Origin: DATGJX01 sp963830545
GTDB taxonomy: Bacteria; Vulcanimicrobiota; Vulcanimicrobiia; Vulcanimicrobiales; Vulcanimicrobiaceae
Assembly (NCBI GenBank): GCA_963830545.1
Contig: CAWHMK010000001.1
Span: 1,240,001 to 1,304,000, forward strand
Length of the DNA: 64,000 nucleotides
Reading direction: 5' to 3'
Below are positions 38,538 to 46,475 of the stretch, piece after piece. A program made the translations under genes and the position numbers. The notes beneath the pieces are model-generated. The model was not told the origin of the DNA. It worked only from the letters and a program-made list of their open reading frames with translations, and searched no databases. The stretch's first letter is position 1. Each line of letters starts with the position of its first letter.

Positions 38538-39980
38538 TCAAAAGTGATCGTACGCCGCAACGGCGAGCGAAGCGACCATGTTTCCGAGCGCTCCGGGATT
38601 CCGTTCGTCCTCGATGGGAACGTCCGAAAAGAACGCCGCGAACGCCAGCACGCGCCCCTCCGAGGTAGTGACGAACCCGGCCAGCGCTTTGGACTCCATC
38701 AGCGCAGCTTTGCTCAACACGCTGGTGTACGACAACGTGCCGGTCTTCGCCCGAATCGCCTTTGCCGCGGCCGCCTCCGTCTCGCGTTGAATGTCGTGCA
38801 GCGTGCCGTCGTGCCCGAGAACCGGTAACGCGTGCACCAAAGCCTCGCGCCACGGCGCGCGCCAAACCGCGGTCAGGAATTCGCACATGAAATTCGGCGT
38901 GAAATGTGCTTTCGCACCGCAGCCGTCGCCGAGAAACGCGCCCGCGGCCTGCGTGGAGGCAAATGGCGGACCGCCGCGAGAGAGAACCAGACGCAGAAGC
39001 ATCTCCGCGTGAAGGTTTTGACTGACTTTCAACACGACCTTGACCGCTTCGCGAAGCGGAGGCGAACGATGCGTTGCAACGAGCGTTCGGGGCGCGTTTC
39101 GCGCAAAGGGAGCATCGCCGAAGGTGATGCCGCTTTCCTCGAGTGCTTCTTGCAGCAGCGCGCGCGCAAACGCGCTCGGCTCCGGAATGCGGTATGCGGT
39201 GAGCACGCGTTCTCCCGCTTCGACCTCACCGCGCACGGTCAAAACGCGAACGCCCTCTGCAATCGCTTCGTCCGTCACCTCGACGCCGCGGAGCTTTTGC
39301 CGCGATCCAACCGTCTTCACATCGTTTAGGATACGTACGGAGCGCGTCGGCGGAGCAAAGGAGATCGCAGCGGGCTCGCCCGCTGCCGGCGAGCCGCGCA
39401 CCTCGATGTCGATGAGATTGTCGTTAATGCTGACGGGCGAGATGACCGCCTGCGTTCCGGCTTCCGCCTCGCCTTCGGGAAACAACGACGCATCTACGAG
39501 GACGCTTCCGCGCACGCGCCGGATGTTGTACGATGCGATCTGACTCGCAAGGCCGCGAAAAACTTTCCTGGTATCGCCCGGAACGGTTTCGATGCCGTCA
39601 TAATAGCCTGCCAGCGCGTGATCGACGTCGCAGAAACGCAACGTGTCGTCTTCTTCGACACGTCCGGACAGGTTCGGATCGCCCGCTGCGACGAGGACGA
39701 GGTCGCCGTGCAGCACGCCCTTCTCGTCCAGTTCGCCCGTGCGAAAAACCCGCGTTTCGAAGCGGTAGTCGGGGCCGAGCGCGGCGAGCGCGTTCGCGCA
39801 TGTGAGGAGCTTTGCGGTGGAAGCGCCCGCGAACAGCTGCGAACCAAGCCGGTCGTATAGGATCGTTCCGGTCTGAACGTCTCGAAGTTGCACGCCGATG
39901 CGCGAATGCGCGAAGGCGGGGCGCGACGCGAGCCGCTCCACTGCAGAAGAAAATGCCGCGGTACCGCCTCGTGTTTGCAT
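38538..39980 (-). CDS. PBP4-type (S13) peptidase without signal peptide
   Basis: The 480-aa protein is a full S13-type PBP4 homologue with STAK (FAGASTAKLL), SQN (VSQNLHAEM) and KTG (RAKTGTLSYT). The start MQTRGG leads straight into the mature enzyme with no hydrophobic signal, unlike its broken paralogue 14 bases downstream. It may act in the cytoplasm on imported muropeptides, or the start may be mis-set. The frame upstream ends in TAA only five codons before this ATG. The two PBP4 genes look like a tandem duplication. Confidence 0.85.
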   Translation of the reverse strand: MQTRGGTAAFSSAVERLASRPAFAHSRIGVQLRDVQTGTILYDRLGSQLFAGASTAKLLTCANALAALGPDYRFETRVFRTGELDEKGVLHGDLVLVAAGDPNLSGRVEEDDTLRFCDVDHALAGYYDGIETVPGDTRKVFRGLASQIASYNIRRVRGSVLVDASLFPEGEAEAGTQAVISPVSINDNLIDIEVRGSPAAGEPAAISFAPPTRSVRILNDVKTVGSRQKLRGVEVTDEAIAEGVRVLTVRGEVEAGERVLTAYRIPEPSAFARALLQEALEESGITFGDAPFARNAPRTLVATHRSPPLREAVKVVLKVSQNLHAEMLLRLVLSRGGPPFASTQAAGAFLGDGCGAKAHFTPNFMCEFLTAVWRAPWREALVHALPVLGHDGTLHDIQRETEAAAAKAIRAKTGTLSYTSVLSKAALMESKALAGFVTTSEGRVLAFAAFFSDVPIEDERNPGALGNMVASLAVAAYDHF

Positions 39981-40020
39981 CCGTTCCCGGCGATTTTAGT
40001 CTGCCGCCTGTTCGGTTCCT

Positions 40021-40061
40021 ATCAAAATATGGCCGATAACGACGAAATTTTGCCGGTTCGC
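40021..40061. promoter_or_regulatory. AT-rich dyad before PBP4 and pnp
   Basis: The element reads CAAAATATGGCCGATAACGA and continues CGAAATTTTGCCGGTTCGC. The last 17 bases match the minus-strand word at 34103-34119 at 15 positions, and the first part resembles the reverse of the dyad at 48478-48509. It lies about 40 bases upstream of the PBP4 start and 125 bases before pnp. An operator role is inferred. Confidence 0.4.
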
Positions 40062-40186
40062 TTTCGAGCATCCGCTCGCCGCTGCCGGAGGAGCATCCTT
40101 CTCGGACAGGTCCGCCGGTAGTAGTGCCCGAACCCGCCACGGTTCAATAATAAGAGCAATCAACAAAAACATCAGTAGGAGTAACC

Positions 40187-42412
40187 GTGCCAGAGTCCAT
40201 CTCACTCGAGATCGGCGGGCGCACGATGACCATCGAAACCGGCGAACTCGCGAAGCAAGCGAACGGGTCCGCGCTGGTTCGTTATGGCGATCAAAATGTC
40301 GTGCTCTGCGCCGTCACCGCCTCCGAGAAACCTCGTGAAGGCATCGACTTCTTTCCTCTCACCTGCGATTTCGAAGAAAAAATGTACGCCGCCGGCAAAA
40401 TTCCGGGCGGATACATCAAGCGCGAAGGCCGCCCGCCCGAGCACGCCGTGCTCAGTTCGCGGCAAATCGACCGGCCGATTCGCCCGCTCTTTCCCGACGG
40501 TTTTCGTAACGACGTGCAAGTCGTCGCGACCGTTCTTTCCATCGATCCGGAACTCGACGCCGACGTGCTCGGCGTGTGCGCCGCAGGCGCCGCGCTCGCG
40601 GTATCCGACATTCCGTTCGACAAAACCATAGCCGCAGTACGCGTCGGGCGCGACGAGAGCGGCAACTATCTCTGCAATCCGGCGCTCAAGCAATATGAGA
40701 GCGGCGGGATGGACATCGTCATCGCCGGCACAGCCGATGCCGTGATGATGGTCGAAGGCGGCGGCAATGAAATCAGCGAGGAAGAGTTCCTCGGCGCCGT
40801 CGAGTTCGCGCACCAGAACATCAAGCAAATCATCGCGTCCATCGACCAGCTCGCGAAAAAGTCCGGCAAAGCCAAACGTGAATACCCCGTACAGCGCGTC
40901 AACAGCGATCTCGACGCATGGGTTCGCAAAACGTTCCGGAAGGACGTCGCGAAGGCAATGCGCATCGTCGAGAAACACGAACGCGAAACCGCGTTCGACG
41001 CATTGAGCAGCGCGGAGGCAATCGTGCGAGCCGGCGGGGATACGACTATCAAGGCGCTGCTCGAGGATCCGGCCCTCGCCAAAGATTTCGGCAAGATCAT
41101 CAAGGCCATGGAAGAGGACGAGCTGCGCGTGATGGTGGTCGACGAAAATATTCGTCCCGACGGCCGCAAGCCCGACGAGATTCGGCCGATTTGGTCGAAG
41201 GTGCATTACGTGCCGCGCGTGCACGGTTCCGGTGTTTTCACGCGCGGTCAAACGCAGGTGTTCACCGCCGCGACGCTCGGCTCGATTAGCGACGCACAGC
41301 GTTTGGACGGCATCGTCGCGCTCGAAAACAAGCGCTACATGCACTTCTACAACTTTCCGCCGTTCTCGGTCGGAGAGACACGCCCGATGCGCGGACCGGG
41401 CCGCCGCGAAATCGGCCACGGACATCTCGCAGAACGCGCGCTGGTGCCGGTGCTTCCACCCAAGGAAGACTTTCCGTACACGCTGCGCCTGATGAGCGAA
41501 GTGCTGGAATCGAACGGCTCCTCGTCGATGGCATCGGTCTGCGGCAGCACGCTCGCACTCATGGACGCGGGCGTACCGATCAAAGATCACGTCGCCGGCG
41601 TCGCGATGGGTCTGATTCTCAAGGGTGACAAATACGCGGTCCTCACCGACATTCAAGGTCTCGAAGACGCGCTCGGTGAGATGGACTTCAAAGTTGCCGG
41701 TACCAAGAAGGGCATCACCGCGATTCAGATGGACATCAAGGTCCAGGGCGTCACCATCGACATCATGCGCGAGGCGATGGTCGAAGCGAAGAAATCCCGC
41801 TTCTTCATCATCGACAAACTCGCCGAAACGATCGCCAAGCCGCGCGAAGAACTGAGTAAGTTCGCCCCGCGGATGCTCGTCGTGCAAATCAATCCCGACA
41901 AGATCAAAGACGTCATCGGTCCCGGCGGCAAGATCATCAACAAGATCATCGAGGACACCGGCGTCGAAAAGATCGACATCGAAGACGACGGCAAGGTGTT
42001 CATCACCGCGCTCGACGGCGAATCCGCCGAGAAGGCGCGCTCGATCGTCGAATCTATCACCAAAGACGTCGTGGTCGGCGAAACGTACATGGGCGAGGTC
42101 ACGCGCATCATCAACATCGGTGCCTTCGTGAAAATTCTCCCCGGTAAAGAAGGCCTCGTGCACATCAGCCAGTTGGCGCCCACACGCGTCGAGAAGGTCG
42201 ACGACGTCGTCAAAGTAGGCGACGAGATCATGGTCAAGGTCATGGAAATCGACGGCCAAGGCCGCATCAATCTCTCGCGCAAGGCCGTGCTCGCGGGCAC
42301 GTCCGGCAACGGTGCGGGTGCGAGCGAACATCACGAACCGGCACATTCCGGAGGCGGCCACGGCGGCGGCGAAAGCCGGCGTCCGCGCAGACCGCGTCGC
42401 AGACTGGAATAA
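40187..42412 (+). CDS. pnp: Polyribonucleotide nucleotidyltransferase (PNPase)
   Basis: The 741-aa protein is PNPase, the phosphorolytic 3'-5' exoribonuclease of mRNA decay. Two RNase PH domains (RQIDRPIRPLFPDGFRNDVQ early; the phosphate site in SNGSSSMASVCG late) flank a helical linker. They are followed by a KH domain (VIGPGGKIINKIIEDTG) and an S1 domain (GEVTRIINIGAFVKILPGKEGLVHISQ). The GTG start has AGGAG at good distance. A strong terminator follows. The gene stands apart from rpsO. Confidence 0.97.
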   Translation: MPESISLEIGGRTMTIETGELAKQANGSALVRYGDQNVVLCAVTASEKPREGIDFFPLTCDFEEKMYAAGKIPGGYIKREGRPPEHAVLSSRQIDRPIRPLFPDGFRNDVQVVATVLSIDPELDADVLGVCAAGAALAVSDIPFDKTIAAVRVGRDESGNYLCNPALKQYESGGMDIVIAGTADAVMMVEGGGNEISEEEFLGAVEFAHQNIKQIIASIDQLAKKSGKAKREYPVQRVNSDLDAWVRKTFRKDVAKAMRIVEKHERETAFDALSSAEAIVRAGGDTTIKALLEDPALAKDFGKIIKAMEEDELRVMVVDENIRPDGRKPDEIRPIWSKVHYVPRVHGSGVFTRGQTQVFTAATLGSISDAQRLDGIVALENKRYMHFYNFPPFSVGETRPMRGPGRREIGHGHLAERALVPVLPPKEDFPYTLRLMSEVLESNGSSSMASVCGSTLALMDAGVPIKDHVAGVAMGLILKGDKYAVLTDIQGLEDALGEMDFKVAGTKKGITAIQMDIKVQGVTIDIMREAMVEAKKSRFFIIDKLAETIAKPREELSKFAPRMLVVQINPDKIKDVIGPGGKIINKIIEDTGVEKIDIEDDGKVFITALDGESAEKARSIVESITKDVVVGETYMGEVTRIINIGAFVKILPGKEGLVHISQLAPTRVEKVDDVVKVGDEIMVKVMEIDGQGRINLSRKAVLAGTSGNGAGASEHHEPAHSGGGHGGGESRRPRRPRRRLE

Positions 42413-42425
42413 CACTCGGATCGAA

Positions 42426-42455
42426 TGGGGCGGCCTCGAAAGGCCGCCCCACTTT
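42426..42455 (+). terminator. Terminator of pnp
   Basis: GGGGCGGCCT and AGGCCGCCCC form a perfect 10-base stem around a CGAA loop, extended by a T-A pair, followed by ACTTT. It starts 14 bases after the pnp stop. The T run is short. Confidence 0.75.
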
Positions 42456-42459
42456 CGTC

Positions 42460-42489
42460 TTGCGCCGGGCGCGCCGCCTCGACTATATT
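42460..42489 (+). promoter_or_regulatory. Promoter of the XRE-cupin gene, probably leaderless
   Basis: TTGCGC (42460-42465) and TATATT (42484-42489) are 18 bases apart. The ATG at 42498 is only 8 bases beyond the -10 box, so transcription should start at or next to the start codon, and no Shine-Dalgarno is present. Confidence 0.55.
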
Positions 42490-42497
42490 TAGTTGTC

Positions 42498-43097
42498 ATG
42501 AAACGCGCTCCAAAACAAAAAGCCGCGGCAGATGGCGCCGCGACGCAACCGGCGTCGATGCCGGACGTCGGCCGCATCCTCAAGCGCCTGCGTGCGCAGC
42601 ACAGCGTTTCGGTGCAGGAACTGGCGGAACACAGCGGGCTGTCGGCCTCGTTCATTCGCGCCGTGGAGCGCGGAGATTCCGACATTTCACTCGGAAGACT
42701 CGCCCGCCTCGCGCAGTTCTTTCAATATGATCTTGGTTCGTTTTTGGGATTCACCTCGCAGCTTTCCCGTCCCAATTTCGTCGGTAAGGAAAGCCGCGCG
42801 CGCATTCGGCGCGGAAAAGGCGTCAGTTACGAAGCGCTTCATCTCCCCGGCCTGGACCTGGATTTGATCGTCGTGGGCATGGAAGCCCGGGCGAAATTCA
42901 CGAACACGCTCACGCACGAGGGAATCGACGTCGTGTACGTGCTCGATGGCGAGATCGTTCTCGTGGTCGACGACGTCGAATACCACATGGCGATGGGTGA
43001 ATGCTGCGTGTTCTCCGCGGCATATGCTCACCTGCTGCGAAACGATTCCGGTAAGCAGGCGCTGGCGATTTCGCTCACGACCGGCCGCATGTACTGA
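42498..43097 (+). CDS. XRE-family regulator with C-terminal cupin
   Basis: This 199-aa regulator has an XRE helix-turn-helix (LKRLRAQHSVSVQELAEHSGLSASFIRAVERGDSD broken here only as description of residues 28-62) and a cupin domain (VVYVLDGEIVLVVDDVEYHMAMGE). Such regulators usually sense a small molecule and control nearby uptake or catabolic genes. It sits at the centre of the peptide region, just before a serine hydrolase gene. It is a candidate for the protein that binds the dyads between 34 and 48.5 kb. Confidence 0.88.
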   Translation: MKRAPKQKAAADGAATQPASMPDVGRILKRLRAQHSVSVQELAEHSGLSASFIRAVERGDSDISLGRLARLAQFFQYDLGSFLGFTSQLSRPNFVGKESRARIRRGKGVSYEALHLPGLDLDLIVVGMEARAKFTNTLTHEGIDVVYVLDGEIVLVVDDVEYHMAMGECCVFSAAYAHLLRNDSGKQALAISLTTGRMY

Positions 43098-43107
43098 GCC
43101 GGACTGC

Positions 43108-44856
43108 GTGCAGCACCTCAAGCGCGAAATCGAAGAAGCCATCGAGCGATGGGGCGTTCCGGGGCTCGGTTATGCGGTCATTCTGAAAGGCCAAGTCATC
43201 CTCGCGGGCGGTGCCGGAGTGCGCACCATCGGCGGAAGCGAAACCGTAAATGAACATACGCTGTTTGCCATCGGTTCGGTGACCAAATCGTTCACGGCTG
43301 CCGCGGTTGCGATGCTCGTCGACGAAGGCCTGCTTTCGTGGAACGATCGCGTCCTCGATCTCCTTCCCGACTTTCGTCTCTACGATCCGTACGTCACGCG
43401 CGAGCCTCACCGTACGCGACTTGCTCACGCATAGAAGCGGTTTGGCACGCGGCGACATGATGTGGTACAACAGCGGATACGATTCCGCCGAGGTTCTTCA
43501 GCGCGTCCGGCATCTGCCGCCGAGTTGGAGCCTGCGCAGCGCGTTCGGCTATCAGAACATCATGTACGTAGCCGCTGGCGAACTGATCGCAAAAGTCGCA
43601 GGCGCGCCGTGGGAACGCATCGTCAAAGAGCGCATCTTTGCACCGCTCGGTATGGGAGCCAGCCGCGTGGACGTTTCCGAGGTGGAGAACGGAAGCAACG
43701 TAGCACTCCGCATGCGGAGCTTGACGGAAGGGTTGCCGCAATCGCTCATTACGCTCACAAGAATTCGCGGCCCGCCGGCTCCATTTATTCGAGCGTGTCC
43801 GACATGACGCAGTGGCTTCGCCTGCAACTCGGCAACGGTACGCACGACGGACGCAGAATTCTTTCGTCAGTCTCGCTGCGCGAAACGCAGACGCCGCAAA
43901 CCACGATCGCGCAGACGGCACCGTGGCGATACATGTTTCCCGGCGCGGAGTACTTGGCGTACGGCCTGGGCTGGTTCGTCAGCGGGCACCACGGACGCAA
44001 GATCGTTTCGCATGGCGGAAACATCGACGGCATGTCGGCGCAGGCGTGTGTCGTTCCGGAGGAGCAGCTCGGCATCGTCCTTCTATCGAATTCGGATTCG
44101 ACGCTGCTGCCGAACGCACTACTGTATCGTCTGTTGGACGAGGTCTTCGGCGAGAAAGCGCATTCGTGGCTGAATGAATTTTACGGCGTTCAGCAGACGC
44201 TCAAAGCGCAGACCGATTACGCGGAGCAGGCGCTGGGCGAGAGCCGCCTCGCCGGAACAAAGCCGTCCAGACCGCCGTCCGCGTATGCCGGTTCTTATGA
44301 GGACGCCTTCTACGGAAGCGCTACGATCGAGGAAAGCGACGGCGAATTGCGGATCGACTGCATCGGTTTTCGGGGCACGCTCGAACACTGGCATCTCGAC
44401 AACTTCACGTTCGTTCCCGAAAATCCGATTTTGCGCAAGCACAAACCGATGCTGCGTTTCTCCATCGATGATTTCGGGGAGGTGTCGCGCGTGACCATGA
44501 ACCTCACGGGCGGCGTGCAATTGCCGTTCGAGCGCAAAGCGCAGCCGGCGCAACCCGTAAAACTTTCAGCCGACGAGCTTCTCGCGTTCGAAGGATCGTT
44601 CGAATCGGCGGCGTTGCCAATCACCATCGACGTGGAAGTGCTGGGCGATGAACTAAAGGCCGGCGTACCCGGCGAAATTGCCGGGCAACCGGACATCGCC
44701 ACGGTCACCACCACGCTGCGTCCCATCGGCGATGATCGCTTCACGCTCGCGACCTCTCCCGTCATCGCGGTTTTCGACCGCACCGGCGGAATAGTGACGC
44801 GGGTGCGCATCAAGGCTCCGCATGCGATGCCGCTCGAATTTGAAAAGAAACGCTGA
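43108..44856 (+). pseudogene. SxxK serine hydrolase, two frameshifts near 43402 and 43703
   Basis: From GTG 43108 there is no clear signal peptide; catalytic SVTK lies in FAIGSVTKSFTA. The frame slips near 43402 (YVTRE to ASLTVRDLLTHRSGLA) and again near 43703 (GSNVA to TPHAELDGRVAAIAHYAH). The rest runs to 44856 with SHGGNIDGM and a C-terminal beta domain. Reconstructed length is about 582 aa. It follows the XRE-cupin gene by 10 bases and is probably co-transcribed. Both slips are in well conserved parts. Confidence 0.75.
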
Positions 44857-44876
44857 AGCAGGCGCGCGCGAAGTTT

Positions 44877-46451
44877 TCAAAGCCGCCATTGGGCGACGTT
44901 CCAGTACGGCGACTCGGGTGACGGCCGGAAACCTTGCAAGCTTTTCGGCAGCACGAAGATCGAACGCCGCTGCCAGAGCGGAACGTACGGCACGAGTTGC
45001 GCAACGCGCCGCTGCACGATCGCTGCGTATTTGCGGCGAACGGCAGGATCGTAGTTCGCAACGCCGGCTGCCTCCGCTCGCTCGGTGATTGCGTCGCAGA
45101 AACGGCTCACGTTGAAGCCGCGCGGCGCCGCTTGCGCGCACCCGAGATACCACTGCGTGTCTGGATCGGCCGACGTCAAAATCTCGGTAAACGCTGCCTG
45201 AAATCTTCCGGCGAAGATTGGACCACCGTCCGCTGCGGGAGCGAGAAAAAGGGTGGGCGAGTACGACCGTATCGTCACCGCGATGCCGAGCGCGCGAAGC
45301 GCCTGCTGAACCTGCACCGCGATGGACGCGTATACGGCGTTGCCGCTAAGCGTTGTGAATTCGAGCGTGTGCGGTGCGCCGGGCGCCTCGAGCACGCGCT
45401 TCGCGGCGGCAAGATCGTACGCGGGCATTTTTATCGAGGGATCGTAGCCCCAGCTGAACAACCCGCGATTGGCATCCGCGGTGGTTTCTGCGCCGCGCGT
45501 CGCGTTACGCACGATCCGCGGCAAATCGAGTGCTTCGGCCAACGCGGTTCGCACGCGCGGGTCGGACAGCGCGGGATCTGCGGCGTTGAAGAACAGGTCG
45601 CCTATTCCTGCGATCGGCGCGCGCCGGACCTGCTCCGAGCGAATCGCCGAGTACTCGCGCAGATAGTCCTGATCGGCGTCGAGATACGCATTGACTTCGC
45701 CGGTGCGCAGCTGATTCAAAATCGTATTCGTGTCCGCCACGAACTTGAGCGTGATTTCGCCTATCGCCGGCGCCCCCGCGTAATACGACGGGTTGCGAAC
45801 GAGCCGCAGATGATCGCCGCGAACCCATTGCACGACGCGAAAGGGCCCCGAGCCGATGGGCATGGCGTCGTACGGAACGTGATTCACGTCCGGATAGCGC
45901 CCGAGCAGATGTTCGGGCAAGATGCCGTAGTTTTGATTTGGTGCCAGAAACCAACTCAGAATCGGTGCGTACGGCGTCTTCAACGTGACGATCACCGTGT
46001 ATGCGCCGGCAGCTCGAACGCGGCGTATTTGTTCGTAACCGTCGCGCGAAGGAAGGTTGTTGCGCGGATTCATGACCGCATCGTAGCTGAAAACGACGTC
46101 CCGCGCCGTCAGCGGTGCGCCGTCTTGCCATTTGACGTTCTTGCGCAGATGATACTTTATCGTGAGGCCGTCGCGAGAGATTCCCTTGTTCGCCTGCGTA
46201 GGCACCTCGGTCGCGACGTCGGGAACGAGGCGACCGCGGTCGTCTATAGTCAGCAGGTACGAATAGATGAGTGGAACGATCGTTGCCGTCGAAGCGCCTT
46301 CGATGAGCAGCGGATTCAACGAGGAAGGCTCCGCCGGCACCGCGATGAGCAGGCGCGAGAGCGGTTCGCGCCCCTGCCTCGAACTGCAACCGGGCGCACA
46401 AACGCACAGGAACGTGAAAACTGCAGCGAGAGCCGCGAAGGATCGTCTCAC
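44877..46451 (-). CDS. Oligopeptide-binding lipoprotein (SBP family 5), intact
   Basis: The 524-aa lipoprotein (signal ending VCAPGC) is a family 5 solute-binding protein. It shows AEPSSLNPLLIEGAS, YHLRKNVKWQDGAPLTARDVVFSYDAV, GSGPFRVVQWVRGDHL and RTALAEALDLPRIV. It should capture peptides or similar solutes outside the inner membrane and pass them to an ABC importer, which is not encoded here. It is closely similar in layout to the broken copy at 34206-35814. It is convergent with the serine hydrolase before it. Confidence 0.92.
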   Translation of the reverse strand: MRRSFAALAAVFTFLCVCAPGCSSRQGREPLSRLLIAVPAEPSSLNPLLIEGASTATIVPLIYSYLLTIDDRGRLVPDVATEVPTQANKGISRDGLTIKYHLRKNVKWQDGAPLTARDVVFSYDAVMNPRNNLPSRDGYEQIRRVRAAGAYTVIVTLKTPYAPILSWFLAPNQNYGILPEHLLGRYPDVNHVPYDAMPIGSGPFRVVQWVRGDHLRLVRNPSYYAGAPAIGEITLKFVADTNTILNQLRTGEVNAYLDADQDYLREYSAIRSEQVRRAPIAGIGDLFFNAADPALSDPRVRTALAEALDLPRIVRNATRGAETTADANRGLFSWGYDPSIKMPAYDLAAAKRVLEAPGAPHTLEFTTLSGNAVYASIAVQVQQALRALGIAVTIRSYSPTLFLAPAADGGPIFAGRFQAAFTEILTSADPDTQWYLGCAQAAPRGFNVSRFCDAITERAEAAGVANYDPAVRRKYAAIVQRRVAQLVPYVPLWQRRSIFVLPKSLQGFRPSPESPYWNVAQWRL

Positions 46452-46475
46452 GACGCAAACACCATCTCGCGCCGG

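Noticed and set aside
39996..40205. A hydrophobic minus-strand ORF in the same frame as the PBP4 gene, tempting as its lost signal peptide
   Set aside because: It starts inside pnp, reads through the pnp ribosome binding site and the dyad at 40021, and ends in TAA before the PBP4 ATG. Chance is more likely.
40202..42685. Long minus-strand open frame over pnp and the next gene
   Set aside because: It is an antisense shadow typical of GC-rich coding sequence, with no domain pattern; pnp on the plus strand is certain.
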